A stretch of DNA of 27,010 bases from 4572-13 sp964594065 (lineage in GTDB: Bacteria; Planctomycetota; Phycisphaerae; Sedimentisphaerales; Anaerohalosphaeraceae). Each line of letters starts with the position of its first letter. The stretch's first letter is position 1. The position numbers and the translations under genes were made by a program. The stretch covers positions 1 through 27,010 of the forward strand of contig CAZQKX010000047.1 of the NCBI GenBank assembly GCA_964594065.1, written 5' to 3'. Below, piece after piece: positions 6,496-16,382 of the stretch. The notes beneath the pieces are model-generated. The model was given only the letters and a program-made list of their open reading frames with translations. It made no database searches and was not told the DNA's origin.

Positions 6496-9400
6496 ATGAA
6501 GTCTTTACGTTCATTCTGGATTGTCGCATTAACCATTCTTTCAATCCCCTGTTTTGCCTGCCCACCGCTTCCGCCTGAGGCGGTTATAGACACAGTGGCG
6601 ACTCCGATCTATGTTGGCCAGACAGTTTACTTTGATGGGAGTGATAGCTTTTGTCCGGAGCATGGCGATGATAGTTGTTTGACTTATACATGGGAATTTC
6701 CTCAAGAAGCATATTATATTCATGGAAACGGAACACCCAATGTTAAATGCAAGTTCTTTCCTGTAGGGAATGATTATGAAGTCTCTCTGACGGTAAAGTG
6801 TCAAACGACCGGCCAAGAGGATACAGATATAATTACGATTGATGTTCTCGAAGCAGGCTCTCCTTGGTATGTGTCGACAGCTGGTGATGACGAAGACGAT
6901 GGTCAGGATTGGCAGACCGCTTTTCGCACGATCCAGATGGCGATTGACACAGCCTCCAACGGACATACGATTAAGGTGGACGATGGAACTTACTATGAAA
7001 ACATTGATCTTAAGGGGAAAAATCTTCAGATAATTAGTGAAGATTATCAGGGATCACTAGATGGCTGGGAGCTTACGGAAAATACAATTATCGATGGCCA
7101 AATGCGGGGTGCAACTGTAAGCTTTCGAGGTGATGAAGCAATTCCCGGTGCCGATCAGAGCAATTTGGAAGGTTTTACAATTACCGGTGGTTATCCGGCA
7201 GGTAATGGTCTGGCACTTCGTTTAGAATTAGAGGATGGTTCAGGTAGTAGTACAGCTACTGATTCGTCGGGCAAAGGAAGGGATGGAACTTTAAATAATG
7301 AACCGACCTGGTCAACAGATCGAAATGGAGGTGGCGCATTATTATTTGATGGAACAAATTATGTAGAAATTAACGGTTATAAAGGCGTTGTTGGAACCGG
7401 ATCTCGTACCTGTTCTGCTTGGATAAGAACAACCAGTGCACTGCAGGGGAATATAGTGAGTTGGGGTGATGGACAGAATGATCAAAAATGGATGTTCCGT
7501 ATAGAAGACGGAACCTTAGGTGTAGGAGTATGGGGAGGATACATTAAGACAACTCAAACGGTTAATGATGATCAATGGCATCATGTGGCGGCGGTTTTAG
7601 AAAACGATGGAAGCCCGGATGTCAGTGAAATTCTTTTGTATATTGATGGAATATTACAATTGGATACCAATGTCACTGGTTCCCAGCTTATTCATACAGC
7701 CGCAGATCAAAATGTGATGATTGGTGTTTACGAAAATAACAGCAGTTATAGTTCATATTTTACCGGCTTGATCGACGATGTCAAGATATACAGCCGGGCA
7801 CTAACTGGAGACGAAATCAAAGATTTAGCAGGTGTTCAGCATCCCGTAGCTTACTGGAAGATGGATGACGATGCTGCTAATACGGAGGTCATGGATGCCT
7901 CGGAAAATGAGCGAGATGGTGTATCACAACGTAATACTGTCGGTATGTCAGTTACAGAAGGAGATGGTTTTATTTTCGATGGCAGCACGGATTATATAAC
8001 TGTTCAAGACGATCCTGACCTTCGGATGGGAGCGGACCAGAACTTTTCAATTTCATTGTGGTTTAAAACATCCGTCATGAGTCTTAACCAGCATCTTATT
8101 AACAAGGGGGTATATGATGGCACAGGTAATGGTACAGGGGTATATCAAATACTTATTAATGGGCAAACAAATCAAATCATTTTCAGAATGGAAGATACAA
8201 CAACTTGTGTTACTATTTTATCTGATGAAGCTACAGAGGTTTGCGATGGGGATTTGCATCATGTTGTTGTTACTTGCGATCGTTTAGGTGTTGCTACGAT
8301 GTATATTGATGGTGTTCCTCAAGACAATTCAAATTGTCCCGCAGATATATCATTTTTAGGAAGCATTGACGGAACAAATGATGATTTATTGATTGGGACA
8401 GCTCCGGATTTTGCTGCTTCTAAAATGTGGAATGGATTAATAGATGATGTTAGAATATACAATTATGTACTGACACAACCGGAAATTACAGCTCTTCATA
8501 CCGGCACTGGGCCAACTTTGGGATTGCTTGGACATTGGGAATTGGATGATAATGCAGCTAATAAGGCTGTAGAAGATTCTTCCGGTAATGGACATTCGGG
8601 AACATCTATCCGCAATACGTCTATTGTTGCTACAACATCAAAGGTTGGCAGAGCGATGGTTTTCAATGGTGTTAATGATAAAGTGGAGATTTCAGGGTAT
8701 AATGGAATAACCGGAAAAGACTCTCGTAGTATGGCCTGCTGGATCAAGACCACGAAACCCAACGGAACAATAATCAGTTGGGGTACGGCTTCGAGCCCCG
8801 GTCAGCGTTGGATACTTCGTACCCAGGATGATAGTGATGGTAATGACCAGGCCGAACTGCGTCTTGAGGTCAATGGCGGGCGTATCATTGGAACGACAAA
8901 TATTATTGACGGCCAGTGGCATCATATTGCGGCTGTTTTTGACAATGACGGTTCTTCTGATCTTCTGGATGCAACATTATATATAGACGGTCAGGTTGAA
9001 ACGCTGGGCACTGTTGATAATTGGCCAATCAATACAGGTACTTCTCAGGAAGTTCAAATTGGCATCTCTACTGAAGCTGGAGAAGGTAATTATTTCGGTG
9101 GTTTGATTGACGACCTCCGGATATACAATCGGGCGTTGAGTTCCAGTGAAATCAGCATATTAGCTGATAAGCACCCAAATCTGATTGTTCATTATAAATT
9201 CGACAAAGAAAACAACGATATTACTTCGGACGAAACAACGAATGGTTATGATGGCCTTGTTCAGGGAGATTCAGAATTAGTGACCGGGCTGTTTGGCAAT
9301 GCTTATTCGTTTGATGGTTCCGGCGATTTTATTATTGTTGACGGTAGCGGATCATATACCAAATATTCAGTAAGCCTGTGGTTTAACACGTCCCAGTCAG

Positions 9401-12400
9401 ATAGCAGTAGTGAAACATTGTTCAGTGATGCTCATACGGCGGGTTCAGGATCTAGCGGAAGACCTCAGATTGGTGTCCGGGATAACAGGGCATATATAAC
9501 CGGTGGAGATTCATCGGGAACAAAATTATATTCTGCTCTTGGGATGGCTGATGGTAACTGGCATCACCTGACGGCAACGACAGATACTATTACCGATGAA
9601 ATAGAATTATATGTGGATGGTCGATATTATGGCAGCTATGACAATAACGGCTTTGTCTTTCCCTTGGATTTAAATAATGGGCTTGATAGTGATAATCGGG
9701 TTGAAATTGGCGCTCGCTCAAGAAAATCAAGCTATTTTGAGGGATTGATTGATGAAGTCAAAATCTACAGTGATATACTCAGCTCTGATGAGATTGCAAT
9801 GCTCTATAGTCATGAACGGATGCTGTTAGGTCAATCCATGATTGCTCATTATGAACTGGAAGGGGGTTGCACGGATAGTACAAGCTCTTCTTATCATGGG
9901 AACTTAGAAGAAAATCCACCCGGTTCTGCAACATTTGAGCAGGGGGAAATTGGTACGGCGTTGAAGTTTAACGGTCCTGTTGGAAACTATGTCCAGTTAG
10001 ATCCCTTGTTTAATCCGGGGAACGACGTATTTAGTCTGTTTTTGTGGGTACGTCTGGATTTGCCAAATGGCAATATATACCAAACAATCCTGGCCCAGGA
10101 AAATGGCAGTGGGACCGGCCGTCCTTTGCTGAATCGTCGAGCAGATGGCGATGTTCTTCACAGTCATCTTGGTGGAGTGGAAACGGTTTGCCAAACGGCC
10201 ATCTTTGAAAATCCCGGCCAGTGGCATCATGTGGGGATGACGTATGACGGAAAATATCTTTCTCTATATGTAGATGGACAAAATGAGGCGACTGAGATTC
10301 GAACCGGTGAATTAACCGATGGCGGATTACGCTTAGCACAACAGAAGGATGGTATTAATTATGAAATCCAAGCTCCCTGGAATGGTGCGATGGATGATGT
10401 TCGTATATATAATTATGCACTGTCTGAAGAAGAGGTATTAGGTTTATACGATCTCGGCAGTGGTATCCGAGGCAATGGGGCATCTGCTACAATCTCCAAA
10501 TGCATTATTGAAAATAATGAATCAATTGCCAATGGCGGTGGCGTGTCAGATATTGATGGTCAGATTGCCAATAGTTTGATCATTAACAATGAATCCGTTT
10601 TCAATGGGGGTGGATTGGCAAACTGTGATGGAGATATTGTAAACTGTACCGTTGTTGGTAATATCGCGGATTCAATAGGAGGTCTTACGGGTTGTAACGG
10701 GACAATTACCAATACCATCCTTTGGGGTAATACAGACACAACAAGTACAACAATCCAGGATGCACAAATTAAAGATTGTTCTGCAACGGTAACCTACTCC
10801 AGCATTCAGGATACTACTCCGCTGGATGGGTGGATTTATACCGGAATTGGGAATCTTGATGTGGATCCGGATTTTGTTGGATCAGGTGATTATCATTTAT
10901 CGTCTGAGTCACTCTGTATTGATGCTGGAGATGAAGGATCGGATTATTCAGCAGAGCTTGAGTGGAATGGTGAGCGAATTAACCTTGGCGTGTATGGTAA
11001 CACCGATGAAGCAATGATAAGCCAGGATAACGATGGCGATGGACTAAGCAATTCGGTGGAAATCCGTCAGGGATTGGATCCTGATAACGTTGATAGCGAT
11101 GGAGATGGCTTGGTGGATGGAGCAGGAGTTGTTCTTTTGGTTGATTACCCAGATGGTGTTAGTACGGATGGTGTATATGTGAAAGGGGAAGAGGATTATG
11201 GAACAGACCCATCGGATTCGGATAGTGACAATGATGGAGTTGCTGATGGTTTAGAGGTAATTCGTGACACAGGTCCATTGGATGAAAACGATACTCCCCA
11301 AATCGGCACGATAAATGTTCCGGTAGATTTCACGACAATTCAAGAAGCGATCTATTATGCCATCAATGGAGATACAATCATTTTAGCGTCGGGAACGTAT
11401 AATGAGAACATTCGGTTCAGGGGGAAAAGCATCCTGTTAAAAAGCACAGACCCTGCCAGCCAAACTGTGGTAGAATCCACTGTAATTTGTGGCGACCATG
11501 CAGCACCTGTCGTTTCATTTGATGGGACCGAAGAACAGGAATGTCAATTACAGGGGATCACAATAACGACTTTAGCTAATGATAATTCCTTGGTCGGCCA
11601 TTGGAAATTCACGGAGAATGACAATGCGAAAGAAACGGTCGATTCCTCAGGATATGGAAATGACGGAACAACAAAGCAGAAAACAAAATACATGCACACG
11701 GCCGGTCGGGATGGAGGCGCCTATTCCTTTAGCGGCGAACCGGACTACGTTACGATAGTGGATGAGGATCCTTCATTGGATATATCTGACAATATTACGA
11801 TTTCTTTGTGGATGAAACCGAAAGCTTTTACAAATTCAGATGCTAGTTATATCATCGGCAAACATAGTGATACTACCAGTTCGAATTTTCTCCTTTATTT
11901 CTATGGTGATGATGATGGATCCTCCCCCCAGAATTTAGGGGACCTTGTCTTTTATGCTACGTTAAATGGATATTGGTTACCAAGTTCAGATACGTTTAAA
12001 GTAACTGAATTAAATAAATGGTATCATGTTGCCTGGACTTATAATAGTTCATCGGGGGGGCAATTATATATTGACTCGCAGCCCATTGGCGTTCTTGTTG
12101 GTTCTGGTCCATTAAGTATCAACGATGCAAGTGTGCTTATCGGCGACGGTGACTATGAGGGATTGATCGATGATGTACGGATTTATAATGAAGAATTAAA
12201 TCAAGCGCAAATTGATGAACTTTATGGAACAAACTATCCGGCAATCGCCGGAAACGGCACACGCGCATCCGTTTCAAAGTGCAACATTACAGGTGTTTCT
12301 TCTCATTCCCCTGCGGGATTCGATGATTTTGATGGGACCGTGTTGGATACGAGAATTGTCAAAAATTACAGTTACCAGGAAGGGGGCGCGTTCGCATACT

Positions 12401-15400
12401 GCGATGGGATAATTGCAAATTGTATCGTGGCGGATAATGGTTCTGATAACGCAGGTGGTGGCTTTTACAGATGCAATGGGAAAATTGTTAATTCAACGAT
12501 CTTGAGGAATTATTCGAATGCGGGCTATGGTGGCGCGTTTGCAGATTGCAATGGGAGCCTTGCACTTATTGGAAATTCGATCATTTATGATAACGGTTCG
12601 ATTCCGACATTCAATTCTCTGGAATTATCAAACTGCTTTGTCGGATATGGAATAGAAGAGGATGCCTCCGAGGACAATCCATTCTTTATAGATGAAACAG
12701 ATGTTCTGGGGGATGGGTTAAAACTGCTGGCGATGAGTCCGTATATCGATAGAGGATCAAATATTCTATTGCCGCTGACGATTACCAATGATATCTCTGG
12801 TCAGGATCGTATTTACGGGACTGTTGATTTGGGTGCATATGAATACGAGCCTTCTGCCAGTTTGATTTATGTAAACTGGGATGCTCAAGGTGCTGCTGAT
12901 GGTACTTCGTGGAAGGATGCTTATACGAGTTTGACGATGGCATTAAATGCTTCTTCAGCTAATGACGAAATCTGGGTTGCAAAGGGAACCTATAAACCCG
13001 GATCATTGAGAAGTGAGTATTTTAGTCTTAAACAATACGTAGAGGTTTATGGCGGCTTTGCTGGATTCGAGACGTCAAAAGAACAGAGAGATTGGGTGAA
13101 AAATGTAACGATTCTAAGTGGAGATATTGATAATGATGATGCGCTGGATCAAGAGAACTCGTATCATGTGCTTTGGGCAGACGATAATGCTGTAATTGAT
13201 GGCTTTACTGTGACCATGGGGTATGCACATTTTGATGATAATATTAACGATCATAGAAATTCCGGCGGCGGGCTTTATGTAGACAACAAGAATAATGTGG
13301 AAATACGAAATTGTATATTTAAAGACAACAAAGCGAGAATTTACGCAGGTGCTATAATGTTAACAGGATCTTCGACAAGCGCTTCGAGTGAAATAGAGAA
13401 TTGTCAACTCTTAAAAAATGAAAGTGAATCTAGTGGCGGTGCACTCTATATCACCGGAAATAGTCAACTGGATATAATAAACTCATCGTTCGAGGAAAAC
13501 CACTCCACGACCGACGGCGGTGCAATAAAAGTTTCAAGTTCGACTTCCTCATTAGATATCATTGACTCGACTTTTCTGACAAATTCATGTGATGATAGTG
13601 GTGGTGCTATCTATGCAAATGGTTCGACATTGACGATTGAAGGCAGTGGTTTCCGATCAAATTCCTCTATTAATAACGGGGGAGCTATTTATCTTCTTTC
13701 GGTTTTGAACTGTAACGTAGAAACTACCATATTTCACCATAATATGGCTGGGAATGAAACTAATCAGTCGACTGGAGGGGCTGTTTGCAATTCCGGGACC
13801 AGTGATACAACATTTGCATCCTGTGATTTTCGAAACAATGTTTCAACAGAATCAGGCGGGGCAATAATTAATGAAGCTGATTTAACAATACAATCCTCAA
13901 CTTTTGTGGAAAATGAAACGTTGAACTACGGAGGTGCAATCTACAATAACCAGTCTGATGAAATTAGATTAGAAAATTGTACAATTGTCAGAAATAGAGC
14001 TGTCGAAATCGGTAGTAGGGCCGGAGGTGTTTATGCTGACGGGGGAGACGTATATATCTATTACTCAATTTTTTGGGTGAACACGGATATATTATCTTCT
14101 ACTAGGCCAGAGGAACAATTATATGTAATCAATTCTACCAACTTTGAAATACTGAATTCGTGTATATATGGAAATGAAGGTTTTTATCCCAATGCATTTG
14201 ATGGTCCGCCATGGTTTTTGGACTATCCTACTAATGTTGTTCATATAAGGAGTAATTCCCCTTGTATAGGCGGCGGCTCTGAATTATATGGAGGAACGAT
14301 TGATATTGATGGTGGCCCCAGGACAATGGGAGCAGCAAGAGATGTCGGTGCTGATGAATATTATGAAAATGCTTCCGGACCATCGACACCGGTTTGGGAT
14401 TTAGAGCCGGTCAGGACCGGTCCGCATAGTGTAGTAATGAGCGTTGAAGAGATAGAAGATCCTTCAGGTTATGTCGAATACTACTTTGATGTAGCAAGCG
14501 GCATTTACGGTGGTGAAGATAGCAAGTGGATAACAAGCTGTACTTATGAAGACTTCGGCTTGCATGCCAATACGACATCTATTTATCGGGTGAGAGCGAA
14601 AGATAGATATGGAATTTACAGTGGCTGGACAGAATGGAAGTCTGTTTTAACACTTGAGGAGGATAATTCAGTTCCTATTCCGGCAACTATGGATTTTGAA
14701 TCTGATCCTGCCGCTATCAGTGATTGTGCGATTACAATGACTGCTGTGGAGGCGACTGATCCAAGTGGTGTTGAATATTATTTTGAAGAGACAAGCGGTA
14801 ATCCCGGTGGTACGAATAGTGGATGGCAGGATAGTCGAATTTATACTGATACAGGATTAACTGCAAACACCCAATATACCTACTGGGTGAAAACGCGAGA
14901 TAAGAGTGAAAATCAAAACGATACGGCTTATTCAGATTCATGTTCAGCGACAACTCATGCAGTTGATACAGAGTCGCCTCTTCCGAATACAATGGATTTT
15001 GATGTTGAACCGACATCCATTGACTCTTATTCAGTCATGATGATTGCCGTGACTGCTACCGATACAAGTCCAATCGAATATTATTTTGAGGAAGTGTCAG
15101 GCAATCCTGGCGGCACGGATAGTGGCTGGCAAGAAAGCCCACTTTATGTCGATGGCGGTTTGTATCCAAATACGGAATATCAATATCAAGTCAAAGCCCG
15201 GGATACAAGCTCAAATTTGAATGAAACACAGTATTCAGCAGTTTATGATGTCCTTACATATGTGTCACTGGACTTGACGGCTCCCAATCCCGATCCGGCG
15301 ACATGGCAGGAAGAACCGGCTACAAGTACTTCCTATTCGATTACAATGAAAGCTGACGTGGCATATGATGAAAGTGGTGTTGAATATTATTTTGAAGAGA

Positions 15401-16356
15401 CAACCACTAATCCCGGTAGTACGAATAGTGGATGGCAGAGCAGCCCGACGTACATTGATTCCGGTTTGCAGCCTGGAACTGGATACAGTTATAGAGTTAA
15501 GTATCGAGATAAAGGTCCATTTCAAAATGAGACCTCTTGGTCTGAAATCAAGTCAGCCAGCACTGTGAGTGGAAGTGCGGATCTTACTGCTCCCGATCCG
15601 GACCCGGTTCAATGGGATGTAGAACCGAGAGCTTTGAGTCAGACATCAATTATTATGAGTGTTGATGCTGCAAGCGATCCAAGCGGTGTGGAGTATTATT
15701 TCCAGAACATGACGGATAATTCTCATGACAGCGGCTGGCAGGATAGTACGATTTATACAGATACTGAATTGCAGTCGAGCACTGATTATGAATATAGGGT
15801 ACTGGCCCGTGACAAGAGTTTCAATTTAAATGAATCCCAAAACTGGTCATCAGCAATGGAAGCTACAACTTTTGGTGACTATGACATCAATTTTGTTATT
15901 GAGGATATTGGAAATAAACAGATTCGTATTAGTTATACTTCTGATTCGGAAGTGGCGATCCGATCCATCGCTTTGTCTTGTGATTTAGATATGGCTCAAG
16001 TTACGGGTTTTGGTGATGTCATCTCCACTGATCCGGCATTCAATTACTTCATGGATTATGTTAAAGATAATCCGAATGCTTTGTTAGATGAGGGACATCC
16101 GATTGCGAATATCAGTTCTGCGGGTGTGCCGGACTTTGGGACCGGGATCAGTGTCTTTAGTCTCAATATGGCATGTTATGATGATTCAGGAAGTCAAACC
16201 GCTGCTCCATCCAATGTGAGTAATGTAATAACACTGCAATTGCATGGTTCAGGGGCAAACACGATTGTGATATCTGAGGATATACTCAGGAGCAGTTTTG
16301 GGAGCCGGGGAATAACAACAAATCTTCCGATATCTATCGATGTAACACTTGAATAA
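6496..16356 (+). CDS. Giant exported scaffold: beta-helices, six LamG modules, TSP3, five Fn3-like repeats, cohesin-like C-terminus
   Basis: This 3286-aa protein has a signal peptide ending near residue 21 and is probably displayed on the surface. In order: PKD-like (22-120); beta-helix 1 (127-238), broken by five LamG jelly-rolls (about 239-445, 449-670, 676-892, 893-1105, 1111-1320) and resumed at 1325-1500; calcium-binding TSP3 repeats (DNDGDGLSN, DSDGDGLVDG; 1510-1585); beta-helix 2 (1604-1698), broken by a sixth LamG (1699-1912) and resumed to 2122; beta-helix 3 with Pmp-like GGAI and FxxN repeats (2123-2625); five Fn3-like repeats (2629-3125); and a final cohesin-like or planctomycete-type Ig-fold domain (3129-3286). 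Each LamG begins with a H/Y-W-[KE]-[LMF]-D-type strand and ends in LIDDVRIYN. The start has AAGGAG ten bases upstream, 33 bp after the TPR gene. No sorting motif is seen. The ligands are unknown, and LamG domains usually bind glycans or proteins. Confidence 0.85.
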   Translation: MKSLRSFWIVALTILSIPCFACPPLPPEAVIDTVATPIYVGQTVYFDGSDSFCPEHGDDSCLTYTWEFPQEAYYIHGNGTPNVKCKFFPVGNDYEVSLTVKCQTTGQEDTDIITIDVLEAGSPWYVSTAGDDEDDGQDWQTAFRTIQMAIDTASNGHTIKVDDGTYYENIDLKGKNLQIISEDYQGSLDGWELTENTIIDGQMRGATVSFRGDEAIPGADQSNLEGFTITGGYPAGNGLALRLELEDGSGSSTATDSSGKGRDGTLNNEPTWSTDRNGGGALLFDGTNYVEINGYKGVVGTGSRTCSAWIRTTSALQGNIVSWGDGQNDQKWMFRIEDGTLGVGVWGGYIKTTQTVNDDQWHHVAAVLENDGSPDVSEILLYIDGILQLDTNVTGSQLIHTAADQNVMIGVYENNSSYSSYFTGLIDDVKIYSRALTGDEIKDLAGVQHPVAYWKMDDDAANTEVMDASENERDGVSQRNTVGMSVTEGDGFIFDGSTDYITVQDDPDLRMGADQNFSISLWFKTSVMSLNQHLINKGVYDGTGNGTGVYQILINGQTNQIIFRMEDTTTCVTILSDEATEVCDGDLHHVVVTCDRLGVATMYIDGVPQDNSNCPADISFLGSIDGTNDDLLIGTAPDFAASKMWNGLIDDVRIYNYVLTQPEITALHTGTGPTLGLLGHWELDDNAANKAVEDSSGNGHSGTSIRNTSIVATTSKVGRAMVFNGVNDKVEISGYNGITGKDSRSMACWIKTTKPNGTIISWGTASSPGQRWILRTQDDSDGNDQAELRLEVNGGRIIGTTNIIDGQWHHIAAVFDNDGSSDLLDATLYIDGQVETLGTVDNWPINTGTSQEVQIGISTEAGEGNYFGGLIDDLRIYNRALSSSEISILADKHPNLIVHYKFDKENNDITSDETTNGYDGLVQGDSELVTGLFGNAYSFDGSGDFIIVDGSGSYTKYSVSLWFNTSQSDSSSETLFSDAHTAGSGSSGRPQIGVRDNRAYITGGDSSGTKLYSALGMADGNWHHLTATTDTITDEIELYVDGRYYGSYDNNGFVFPLDLNNGLDSDNRVEIGARSRKSSYFEGLIDEVKIYSDILSSDEIAMLYSHERMLLGQSMIAHYELEGGCTDSTSSSYHGNLEENPPGSATFEQGEIGTALKFNGPVGNYVQLDPLFNPGNDVFSLFLWVRLDLPNGNIYQTILAQENGSGTGRPLLNRRADGDVLHSHLGGVETVCQTAIFENPGQWHHVGMTYDGKYLSLYVDGQNEATEIRTGELTDGGLRLAQQKDGINYEIQAPWNGAMDDVRIYNYALSEEEVLGLYDLGSGIRGNGASATISKCIIENNESIANGGGVSDIDGQIANSLIINNESVFNGGGLANCDGDIVNCTVVGNIADSIGGLTGCNGTITNTILWGNTDTTSTTIQDAQIKDCSATVTYSSIQDTTPLDGWIYTGIGNLDVDPDFVGSGDYHLSSESLCIDAGDEGSDYSAELEWNGERINLGVYGNTDEAMISQDNDGDGLSNSVEIRQGLDPDNVDSDGDGLVDGAGVVLLVDYPDGVSTDGVYVKGEEDYGTDPSDSDSDNDGVADGLEVIRDTGPLDENDTPQIGTINVPVDFTTIQEAIYYAINGDTIILASGTYNENIRFRGKSILLKSTDPASQTVVESTVICGDHAAPVVSFDGTEEQECQLQGITITTLANDNSLVGHWKFTENDNAKETVDSSGYGNDGTTKQKTKYMHTAGRDGGAYSFSGEPDYVTIVDEDPSLDISDNITISLWMKPKAFTNSDASYIIGKHSDTTSSNFLLYFYGDDDGSSPQNLGDLVFYATLNGYWLPSSDTFKVTELNKWYHVAWTYNSSSGGQLYIDSQPIGVLVGSGPLSINDASVLIGDGDYEGLIDDVRIYNEELNQAQIDELYGTNYPAIAGNGTRASVSKCNITGVSSHSPAGFDDFDGTVLDTRIVKNYSYQEGGAFAYCDGIIANCIVADNGSDNAGGGFYRCNGKIVNSTILRNYSNAGYGGAFADCNGSLALIGNSIIYDNGSIPTFNSLELSNCFVGYGIEEDASEDNPFFIDETDVLGDGLKLLAMSPYIDRGSNILLPLTITNDISGQDRIYGTVDLGAYEYEPSASLIYVNWDAQGAADGTSWKDAYTSLTMALNASSANDEIWVAKGTYKPGSLRSEYFSLKQYVEVYGGFAGFETSKEQRDWVKNVTILSGDIDNDDALDQENSYHVLWADDNAVIDGFTVTMGYAHFDDNINDHRNSGGGLYVDNKNNVEIRNCIFKDNKARIYAGAIMLTGSSTSASSEIENCQLLKNESESSGGALYITGNSQLDIINSSFEENHSTTDGGAIKVSSSTSSLDIIDSTFLTNSCDDSGGAIYANGSTLTIEGSGFRSNSSINNGGAIYLLSVLNCNVETTIFHHNMAGNETNQSTGGAVCNSGTSDTTFASCDFRNNVSTESGGAIINEADLTIQSSTFVENETLNYGGAIYNNQSDEIRLENCTIVRNRAVEIGSRAGGVYADGGDVYIYYSIFWVNTDILSSTRPEEQLYVINSTNFEILNSCIYGNEGFYPNAFDGPPWFLDYPTNVVHIRSNSPCIGGGSELYGGTIDIDGGPRTMGAARDVGADEYYENASGPSTPVWDLEPVRTGPHSVVMSVEEIEDPSGYVEYYFDVASGIYGGEDSKWITSCTYEDFGLHANTTSIYRVRAKDRYGIYSGWTEWKSVLTLEEDNSVPIPATMDFESDPAAISDCAITMTAVEATDPSGVEYYFEETSGNPGGTNSGWQDSRIYTDTGLTANTQYTYWVKTRDKSENQNDTAYSDSCSATTHAVDTESPLPNTMDFDVEPTSIDSYSVMMIAVTATDTSPIEYYFEEVSGNPGGTDSGWQESPLYVDGGLYPNTEYQYQVKARDTSSNLNETQYSAVYDVLTYVSLDLTAPNPDPATWQEEPATSTSYSITMKADVAYDESGVEYYFEETTTNPGSTNSGWQSSPTYIDSGLQPGTGYSYRVKYRDKGPFQNETSWSEIKSASTVSGSADLTAPDPDPVQWDVEPRALSQTSIIMSVDAASDPSGVEYYFQNMTDNSHDSGWQDSTIYTDTELQSSTDYEYRVLARDKSFNLNESQNWSSAMEATTFGDYDINFVIEDIGNKQIRISYTSDSEVAIRSIALSCDLDMAQVTGFGDVISTDPAFNYFMDYVKDNPNALLDEGHPIANISSAGVPDFGTGISVFSLNMACYDDSGSQTAAPSNVSNVITLQLHGSGANTIVISEDILRSSFGSRGITTNLPISIDVTLE
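7210..10455 (+). repeat. Array of five LamG-coding modules inserted in a beta-helix
   Basis: Five modules of about 630-660 bp each encode a strand of the type A-Y-W-K-M-D, the phrase DSSGNG.DGT or a variant, a WHHVA / WHHLT core and a closing LIDDVRIY. They follow each other with only short linkers. Beta-helix sequence stops at about 7209 (FTITGGYPAGNG) and resumes at about 10468 (GNGASATISKC), so the array sits inside one fold. Confidence 0.75.
11590..12230 (+). repeat. Sixth LamG module, inserted in the second beta-helix
   Basis: The module runs from NSLVGHWKFTENDNA to LIDDVRIYNEELNQ and interrupts a second beta-helix, between GITIT and AGNGTRASVSKC. The site is equivalent to that of the five-module array. 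A run of seven G (12054-12060) lies inside it. Confidence 0.7.
14380..15870 (+). repeat. Five Fn3-like repeats of about 100 aa
   Basis: Each unit holds the motif DPSGVEYYFEE or a variant, then SGWQ(D/S)S and a YRV-(K/R)-ARDKS strand. Repeats 2 and 4 share 62 of 66 bases by eye (14764-14829 and 15373-15438, 609 bp apart, two units), which points to a recent duplication or gene conversion. Confidence 0.75.
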
Positions 16357-16382
16357 ATATCCAGAACAAACAGGAGAGAAAA

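Noticed and set aside
8496..10339. Antisense frames of 77-102 aa inside the scaffold gene
   Set aside because: They are shadows of the LamG-coding strand, with no SD or domain.
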